Shown here piece after piece: positions 1 through 4,312 of a DNA stretch of 9,579 bases. Source of the stretch: Bacillota bacterium (lineage in GTDB: Bacteria; Bacillota; Clostridia; Christensenellales; Aristaeellaceae); contig WRGP01000181.1 in NCBI GenBank assembly GCA_009787135.1, positions 1 through 9,579 of the forward strand, written 5' to 3'. The notes under the pieces were generated by a model, which made no database searches, was not told the DNA's origin, and worked only from the letters and a program-made list of their open reading frames with translations. The position numbers and the translations under genes are program-made. Every line of letters begins with the position of its first letter. Position 1 is the first letter of the stretch.

Positions 1-2
1 TG

Positions 3-947
3 CTCTCGCGGCTTGGCAGCCTGTTTGATAAGGACGCGAGCCCGTGGATTGAGGTGGACTTCACCCGCTGGGGTAACAAGGAGAACGATCAGCACGCCTT
101 TGCCACGATCAAGGACACCATTTTGGGCCAGCGGGTGCTCACGTTTGTATACTGCTCCTCCTATGGCGTGCGGAGCGAGCGCACGGTCAGCCCCACCAAA
201 CTGGTGTATAAGGCGCACTCGTGGTACCTGCAGGGGTTTTGCCACGATAGGCAGGCGTTTCGCACGTTTAAGATCGGGCGCATGCTGGGCATTCAGATGA
301 CGGACAAGCGATTCGACCGCGCGTCGCTGCCCGAGGCCGCGCCTATAAAAGAGAATTGGCAGACAGAGCCGGTCCCTCCGTTCGTGGACGCGGCGCTCCG
401 CTTTCAGGCGCAAGACGCATGGCGCGCGTTGGATGAGTTTGACTCGGCGCAGGCCGAGTGGGATGAGGACGGCACCCTCACCATCCGAACGCACATCCTG
501 TGGGATACATGGCTTTTTGGCTTCATTCTCTCCTTTGGCGCCGGGGTGGAGGTGCTTGCGCCCGCGAGCCTGCGCCGCGCTGTCATACACGAAGCGCAGA
601 AAAATATCGAGCAATACCGAAAACTTGACATACAGGGGTCAGATTTTATGGGGTATCCTTTGCGTATCACCCATAAAAAAGGAGGAACCGCCATGGAGAA
701 AAAGATTTGCCAGAGCTGCGCCATGCCGATGGAAAAGGAGCAGTATGGAACCAACCGGGATGGGAGTCAAAACGAGGCGTACTGCATGTACTGCTACAAG
801 GACGGCGCCTTTACATCCGACCAAACGATGGAGCAGATGGTCGATACCTGCGTGCCGTTTATGGTCGAGGACGGCATGACCGAGGAGGCGGCGCGCAAAA
901 TCATGAACGAGACGCTTCCGCAACTCAAGCGCTGGAAGAAGGCGTAG
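3..947 (+). CDS. WYL-domain transcriptional regulator (C-terminal part), frame reads through into zinc-ribbon protein
   Basis: The gene begins before the window, so the N-terminal helix-turn-helix expected for YafY-type WYL regulators is not visible. The first full codon is at 3. The literal WYL motif, Trp-Tyr-Leu within SWYLQGF, is at 222-230, inside a domain with the usual Arg-rich TFKIGRM end. The WYL C-terminal extension follows to about 618, with GFILSFGAGVEVL near its end. WYL domains bind small ligands or nucleotides and control the DNA-binding half; the ligand here is unknown. Family members normally stop near the residues reached at about 618-625. Here no stop occurs, and the frame continues through 22 linker-like codons into the zinc-ribbon protein at 693, ending with TAG at 945-947. 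Either this is a real fusion or one base has been lost in the A-run at 620-623. The WYL assignment is firm. Whether the fusion is translated is unknown. Confidence 0.85.
   Translation, partial: LSRLGSLFDKDASPWIEVDFTRWGNKENDQHAFATIKDTILGQRVLTFVYCSSYGVRSERTVSPTKLVYKAHSWYLQGFCHDRQAFRTFKIGRMLGIQMTDKRFDRASLPEAAPIKENWQTEPVPPFVDAALRFQAQDAWRALDEFDSAQAEWDEDGTLTIRTHILWDTWLFGFILSFGAGVEVLAPASLRRAVIHEAQKNIEQYRKLDIQGSDFMGYPLRITHKKGGTAMEKKICQSCAMPMEKEQYGTNRDGSQNEAYCMYCYKDGAFTSDQTMEQMVDTCVPFMVEDGMTEEAARKIMNETLPQLKRWKKA
625..652 (+). promoter_or_regulatory. Candidate promoter with overlapping palindromic operator for the zinc-ribbon gene
   Basis: A perfect -35 box, TTGACA, lies at 625-630. After 16 bases comes a weak -10 candidate, TATGGG, at 647-652. 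Overlapping the -35 is an inverted repeat, TGAC (626-629) and GTCA (638-641) separated by 8 bases. It sits in the last codons of the upstream regulator frame, about 40 bases before the zinc-ribbon ribosome site. Position and symmetry suggest an autogenous site bound by the WYL regulator to control the genes downstream. The promoter boxes and repeat are seen directly; binding by this regulator is inferred. Confidence 0.5.
693..947 (+). CDS. Small zinc-ribbon protein (CxxC…CxxC), 84 aa
   Basis: This is the downstream half of the open frame that starts in the WYL regulator, but it looks like a gene of its own. ATG 693 is preceded by GGAGGA at 681-686 with good spacing, and by a candidate promoter at 625-652. 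The product has an N-terminal zinc ribbon: Cys6 and Cys9 (CQSCAMPM), then Cys31 and Cys34 (CMYC). The Cys pairs flank a Gly/Asn-rich turn (YGTNRDGS). An acidic helical tail carrying one further cysteine (Cys53) ends in Lys-Arg-Trp-Lys-Lys-Ala. It matches the short 'putative zinc ribbon' proteins (about 80-90 aa) often encoded beside WYL/YafY regulators and GyrI-like proteins in Firmicutes. Its biochemical role is not known; metal binding is inferred from the four cysteines. It may be made alone from ATG 693, as a fusion with the regulator, or both. Confidence 0.75.
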   Translation: MEKKICQSCAMPMEKEQYGTNRDGSQNEAYCMYCYKDGAFTSDQTMEQMVDTCVPFMVEDGMTEEAARKIMNETLPQLKRWKKA

Positions 948-964
948 GCGGCTGGCCCGGGGAT

Positions 965-984
965 GGGGGGACGGTGTTCCCCCC
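965..984 (+). other. G6A / TC6 hairpin between zinc-ribbon and GyrI-like genes
   Basis: GGGGGGA (965-971) pairs perfectly with TCCCCCC (978-984) around a 6-base loop. It starts 17 bases after the zinc-ribbon stop. No T-run follows, so it does not look like a standard intrinsic terminator. It could slow transcription, protect the 3' end of the upstream message, or act as an inefficient attenuator before the GyrI-like gene. Confidence 0.45.
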
Positions 985-1022
985 TGTTCCGCATCGTATA
1001 TTGTGAACGGGGGAAGGCTGAT

Positions 1023-1670
1023 ATGGCAGGCGCGTTTGATTTCAAAAAGGAATATAAGGATTTATATTGGCCCAAAGAAAAGCCGGGCATCGTGGATGTT
1101 CCCGCTATGATGTTCATCATGGTGGATGGAAAGGGCGATCCCAATACATGCGCGGCGTATAAGCATGCGATGGAGGTATTGTATGGCCTTTCCTATTCCA
1201 TAAAAATGAGCAAAATGAGCGGAACCCAGCCCGAAGGCTATTTTGAGTACGTTGTTCCCCCGCTGGAAGGGCTGTGGTGGGGGGAAGACGAAGGTTTTGA
1301 CGGAACGAGCATTGCCGATAAAAACGAGCTGTGTTGGACATCCATGATCAGGCAGCCGGGCTTTGTTACGCAAGAGGTTTTTGAAAAAGCAAAACAGGCC
1401 CTGCGTCAAAAGAAACCCGCGCTTGATTTGTCACTCGCCCGCCTCACTCTTTTTGCCGAGGGCTTATGCGCGCAAATTATGCACACGGGAAGCTATGACG
1501 GCGAACCCGCGACAATCAGGGTTTTAGAAGCGTTTATCATGGACTCGGGATATAAAAGCGATATATCCGCTTGCAGGAAACACCATGAAATATATTTGGG
1601 CGATCCCCGTAAAACAGCGCCCGAAAAATGGAAGACGGTCATTCGACACCCGGTTGCCAGGCGTTCATAA
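1023..1670 (+). CDS. GyrI-like small-molecule-binding domain protein, 215 aa
   Basis: The start is ATG 1023, preceded by GGGGGAAGG at 1009-1017. An upstream ATG at 963 in the same frame lies in the G-rich hairpin and has no ribosome site. The protein opens with FDFKKEYKDLYWP and IVDVPAMMFIMVDGKGDP (about residues 5-40), continues with EGYFEYVVPPLEGLWW (71-86), and ends with EGLCAQIMHTGSYDGEPATI (146-165) and HHEIYLGDPRKTAPEKWK (187-204). These are hallmarks of the stand-alone GyrI-like (SOUL/BmrR effector-type) family of about 210 aa. These domains bind hydrophobic or cationic small molecules, and some members hydrolyse esters or cyclopropanoids; the substrate here is unknown. Co-location with a WYL regulator and a zinc-ribbon protein suggests a sensing or detoxification module. 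Its codons are visibly more AT-rich than those of the recJ operon, which may point to recent acquisition. No terminator is evident after it. Confidence 0.85.
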   Translation: MAGAFDFKKEYKDLYWPKEKPGIVDVPAMMFIMVDGKGDPNTCAAYKHAMEVLYGLSYSIKMSKMSGTQPEGYFEYVVPPLEGLWWGEDEGFDGTSIADKNELCWTSMIRQPGFVTQEVFEKAKQALRQKKPALDLSLARLTLFAEGLCAQIMHTGSYDGEPATIRVLEAFIMDSGYKSDISACRKHHEIYLGDPRKTAPEKWKTVIRHPVARRS

Positions 1671-1715
1671 ACACGCGGGCGGTTTGCTTATTCCGCTCTC
1701 CATACAGAAAAAGGG

Positions 1716-1742
1716 TTTATGCGTCGTTTATGCGTTTATGCG
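1716..1742 (+). repeat. Three copies of TTTATGCG upstream of the recJ-region promoter
   Basis: TTTATGCG occurs at 1716-1723, 1727-1734 and 1735-1742, the last two in direct tandem, ending 26 bases before the -35 box. They may be binding sites for an activator or simply a short slippage repeat. In the rest of the gap from 1671 to this point I see no gene, terminator or other motif. Confidence 0.5.
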
Positions 1743-1767
1743 TTTGCCCCGCCCGTTTGTCGAAAAC

Positions 1768-1796
1768 TTGACGCTCCCTTTTCGCGTGTGTATAAT
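1768..1796 (+). promoter_or_regulatory. Strong sigma-A promoter for the leader/small RNA and probably the recJ operon
   Basis: TTGACG at 1768-1773 is followed by a 17-base spacer and a perfect TATAAT at 1791-1796. This is the closest match to the housekeeping consensus in the window. Transcription should begin near 1802-1805. It is the only convincing promoter between the GyrI-like gene and recJ, so it probably serves both the structured RNA that follows and, through read-through, the recJ–hemZ operon. Confidence 0.8.
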
Positions 1797-1802
1797 GTAT
1801 GG

Positions 1803-1966
1803 ATATAGATCACAGGAGAGGGGAGCGCGTCCATGTACCCGTTTACGAAACAGACCATTGTAAAGCGGCTGGGCACTGCCTGCCTTCGCGCGTCCCTGAT
1901 GCCTGACACCAGCACATGATTTGTGATCCAGCGAGAGCCTTTCCAAAAATGTAAGGAAGGGCTCTT
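1803..1966 (+). ncRNA. Candidate structured small RNA or operon leader (6S-like architecture, unconfirmed)
   Basis: The segment between the sigma-A promoter and the terminator-like hairpin folds into nested helices. The closing stem is GATCACAGG (1808-1816) with TTTGTGATC (1920-1928), 9 pairs including two G·U. Next is an asymmetric bubble, 4 bases on the left and 23 on the right. The second stem is GGGA plus GCGCG (1821-1829) with CGCGC, a bulged G, and TCCC (1887-1896). The apical hairpin is CCGTTTAC (1839-1846) with GTAAA-G-CGG (1860-1868). A rod of 160-200 nt with an open central bubble is the known shape of 6S RNA, which binds the housekeeping RNA polymerase. In Bacillus subtilis a 6S gene lies in the same broad chromosomal neighbourhood (near aspS, a few genes from recJ). 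I could not match conserved 6S sequence, so the identity is only a candidate. An alternative is a cis-acting attenuator for recJ. I saw no T-box or SRP RNA motifs. Confidence 0.45.
1833..1919 (+). CDS. Possible 28-aa leader peptide inside the recJ upstream RNA
   Basis: ATG 1833 opens a 28-codon frame ending at TGA 1917-1919. GAGGGGAG at 1818-1825 lies 7 bases upstream as a plausible Shine-Dalgarno. The product begins MYPFTKQTIV and is basic in the middle. It shows no signal peptide, membrane segment or run of one amino acid that would point to classical amino-acid attenuation. The stop falls just before the 3' strand of the closing stem, so a translating ribosome would disrupt the RNA fold. 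It could be a leader peptide or a chance ORF in a small RNA; nothing in the sequence decides this. Confidence 0.25.
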   Translation: MYPFTKQTIVKRLGTACLRASLMPDTST

Positions 1967-1973
1967 GTATTTC
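1934..1973 (+). terminator. Intrinsic-terminator-like hairpin before recJ
   Basis: AGAGCCTTTCC (1934-1944) pairs with GGAAGGGCTCT (1955-1965): 11 pairs, one of them G·U, with a 10-base A-rich loop. A T-rich but interrupted tract (TGTATTTCTTGTATTT) follows from 1966. It would end the small RNA or act as a leaky attenuator, since recJ begins 37 bases after the stem and no second promoter is visible. Confidence 0.65.
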
Positions 1974-2002
1974 TTGTATTTAGAATAGAAAGGGAGACTT
2001 CC

Positions 2003-4312
2003 ATGCTGAGGCTAGTGCCACGCCTTCAAGACGACATGCCAGCGGCGCTTCTGGACGCTGGGCTGCCGCCCCAGCTCGCGCGCGTTTTATGGGCGCGCGG
2101 CGTGGCCACCGGCGCGGAGGCGGAAGCCTTTCTTTCCCCGCGCCTTTCGGACCTGCATGATCCCTTTCTCCTGCATGGCATGGAGGCGGCGGTAACGCGC
2201 ATTCACCTTGCCTTAGAGAGAGGGGAGCCCATCACCGTGTATGGCGACTATGACGTGGACGGCGTGTGTGCCGCGGCCATTCTCATAGAACTCCTTCGCG
2301 GCCATGGCGGCCGCGCCGATTGGTACATTCCCTCGCGCCACCGGGAGGGGTATGGGCTGAATGTGGACGCGGTGGCCAGGGCCGCGGAAACATCGAAACT
2401 GCTCATCACCGTGGATTGCGGCATCACTTCCATCGAGGAAGCGGCCGCTGCCAAATCGCTCGGCCTTGACCTGATCATCACCGACCACCATGAACCGCTT
2501 GAACGCCTGCCCGAAGCGCTGGCCGTGGTGAACCCGCTGCTGGGCGCGTATCCGTTTCGGCGGCTGTGCGGCGCGGGCGTGGCGTTTAAGCTGGGACAGG
2601 CGCTGTTCGGCATGGAGGCGGCCATGCCGCTGCTGGAGCTGGCCGCCCTGGCCACGGTGGCGGATATCGTGCCGTTGCTGGGCGAAAACCGCATTATCGT
2701 ACGGCATGGTTTGGAATGCCTGCAGCATACCCGGCGGCCCGGCCTTCATGCGCTGATCTCGGTGTCCGGGCTGGATGGCAAGGTGATTACAGCGGGGCAT
2801 GTAGGCTTTCAGCTGGGGCCGCGCATCAACGCGGGCGGCAGGCTGCGCGATGCCGGCCGCAATGTGGAGCTGCTGATCACCAAGGATACGGCGCTTGCCC
2901 GGCGCATCGCGGAGGAACTGCACGAGGAAAACGTGCGGCGGCAGCGCATGGAAGCCGATATCCTCGGCGAAGCGGACGCCTGGGTGAAGGAAAACGTCGA
3001 TTTTCTCAGGGAGAAGGCGCTGATTGTGGTTGGGCAGGGCTGGAACACGGGCATCATAGGGCTGGTGGCTTCAAAGCTGGCGGAGAAATACGCGTGGCCC
3101 ACGGTCGTGCTGTCCGAGACAGACGGCGTGCTCACCGGTTCCGCCCGCTCCATCCCCGGGGTGAACCTGCACGCCGCGCTGCTGCGCTGTGAGGATCTGT
3201 TCATTCGCTTTGGCGGGCATACGCAGGCCGCGGGCATGACGCTTTCCGCTGAGAACCTGGGCGCGTTTCGCGAGCGGTTTGGGGAGGCCGTCGAGTCCGT
3301 CGCGGAACCGGACGCCTTTGTGCCCACAGCCGCGTATGATATGGATATGGGCCTTTCCCACATCTCGACCAGCCTCATTGAGCAGCTCGAGAGGCTTTCG
3401 CCCACAGGCTTTGGCAACCCGGCGCCCGTGTTCCGCCTGACAGACGGCCGCGTGCTGGAGGCGCGGAGCGTGGGCGTGGATGGGAAGCATCTCAAGCTGC
3501 GCCTCGCGCAGGGTGATGTGGCGCTGGATGCCATTGCCTTTGGTCAGGGTGGCATGCGGCCGGAGCTGCCGGAGCGGTTGGACGCGCTGTTCTCCCCGAC
3601 CATCAACGAGTACATGGGCAGGCGGACCGCCCAGTGCGAGATCGCCAGGATCCTGCCCCATGCGCCCGAAGAGGCTTTCCGCGAGGGATGCCTTGGCCGT
3701 GCCGACGCGTTTGACTGCGCGCTGCTGGAGGAAGGGATCGCCCTGCCCATAGGGGCCGAGGGGATGGACGAGAACGCGCTGGAGGCGCTTGTCGCCCAGT
3801 GCCTGACCGAAGCGTGCCAGGGCACGCTGCTGACGGTTCGGACCCTTGCCGGCGCGGTCCGGTGGACGGACTGGCTGCAAAAGGCGGGGCTGTCTTCGCG
3901 GCTGGACTTTGGCTTTGGCGCGCCAAGGGATCCGCGCAGGTTCAACACGATGATCGCCATGCCCGCGATGGGCGCCGGGGAGGGATATGAACGGGTGATC
4001 GCTCTGGACGACGCCCTGATCGCGCGGGAGATGGCAAAATGGCTGCCGTCCGACGATGATTTGCGCCGCCTGTATAAGGCCCTGCGGCAGGGCTTTTCCC
4101 ATTTCTTTTCCGAGACGGCGCTCGCGGAGGCGGCGGGTCTGCGCGTCGCCGCGGTTCGGCTGGGGCTTCGGGTGTTTGCCGAGCTTTTGCTGGCGGACTA
4201 CCGGCCCGCTCCTTTTGAGGTGATATTGCTCCGCCCGCGCAAGTGCGACCTTGGCGACAGCGCGTTGCTCAAGCGGATGCGCCAGGCTGTCTGGCAGGAG
4301 GTGAGCGCGTGA
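2003..4312 (+). CDS. recJ: Single-stranded-DNA-specific exonuclease RecJ, 769 aa
   Basis: RecJ degrades single-stranded DNA 5' to 3' in recombinational, mismatch and base-excision repair. The start is ATG 2003 with AAAGGGAG just upstream. The DHH-family catalytic motifs are all present: DYDVDG at residues 82-87, VDCG at 137-140, DHH at 161-163 and VAD at 219-221. The GPRINAGGRL segment (272-281) and the DHHA1 motif GGHTQAAG (404-411) follow, then the OB-fold region (about 450-560). The C-terminal third (about 570-769) is the extra domain typical of Firmicute RecJ and contains a recognisable SDDDLRRLYKALR helix. Length is close to the roughly 780 aa of Bacillus-type RecJ, so the gene looks intact and active. 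It is the first gene of the operon behind the sigma-A promoter and leader. Its stop overlaps the relA start by 4 bases (GTGA). Confidence 0.97.
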   Translation: MLRLVPRLQDDMPAALLDAGLPPQLARVLWARGVATGAEAEAFLSPRLSDLHDPFLLHGMEAAVTRIHLALERGEPITVYGDYDVDGVCAAAILIELLRGHGGRADWYIPSRHREGYGLNVDAVARAAETSKLLITVDCGITSIEEAAAAKSLGLDLIITDHHEPLERLPEALAVVNPLLGAYPFRRLCGAGVAFKLGQALFGMEAAMPLLELAALATVADIVPLLGENRIIVRHGLECLQHTRRPGLHALISVSGLDGKVITAGHVGFQLGPRINAGGRLRDAGRNVELLITKDTALARRIAEELHEENVRRQRMEADILGEADAWVKENVDFLREKALIVVGQGWNTGIIGLVASKLAEKYAWPTVVLSETDGVLTGSARSIPGVNLHAALLRCEDLFIRFGGHTQAAGMTLSAENLGAFRERFGEAVESVAEPDAFVPTAAYDMDMGLSHISTSLIEQLERLSPTGFGNPAPVFRLTDGRVLEARSVGVDGKHLKLRLAQGDVALDAIAFGQGGMRPELPERLDALFSPTINEYMGRRTAQCEIARILPHAPEEAFREGCLGRADAFDCALLEEGIALPIGAEGMDENALEALVAQCLTEACQGTLLTVRTLAGAVRWTDWLQKAGLSSRLDFGFGAPRDPRRFNTMIAMPAMGAGEGYERVIALDDALIAREMAKWLPSDDDLRRLYKALRQGFSHFFSETALAEAAGLRVAAVRLGLRVFAELLLADYRPAPFEVILLRPRKCDLGDSALLKRMRQAVWQEVSA
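4296..4301 (+). promoter_or_regulatory. Ribosome binding site that fixes the relA GTG start
   Basis: A perfect AGGAGG at the very end of recJ lies 7 bases before GTG 4309. This favours GTG 4309 over the upstream GTG-type start at 4243 (inside recJ, no ribosome site) and over ATG 4330, which has no Shine-Dalgarno of its own. It implies translational coupling of relA to recJ. Confidence 0.8.

Noticed and set aside
965..984. Intrinsic terminator after the zinc-ribbon gene
   Set aside because: The stem is strong but no T-tract follows, so it is listed only as a hairpin.
963..1022. Upstream ATG at 963 for the GyrI-like protein
   Set aside because: The extension is encoded by the G/C hairpin, has no ribosome site, and does not match the family N-terminus, which begins at 1023.
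1585..1863. 92-codon plus-strand frame overlapping the end of the GyrI-like gene and the promoter region
   Set aside because: No ribosome site, no recognisable domain, and it runs through the promoter and the repeat cluster.
1803..2002. T-box or other known riboswitch upstream of recJ
   Set aside because: No AGGGUGGNACCGCG-type T-box sequence and no other riboswitch core that I recognise; recJ is also an unlikely T-box target.
3071..4102. 343-codon open frame on the minus strand inside recJ
   Set aside because: Shadow of the recJ coding frame; low-complexity, Arg/Gln/His-rich product with no family features.
4243..4308. Upstream start for relA at 4243
   Set aside because: It would overlap recJ by 70 bases and add a tail unlike Rel proteins. 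GTG 4309 has a perfect ribosome site 7 bases upstream.
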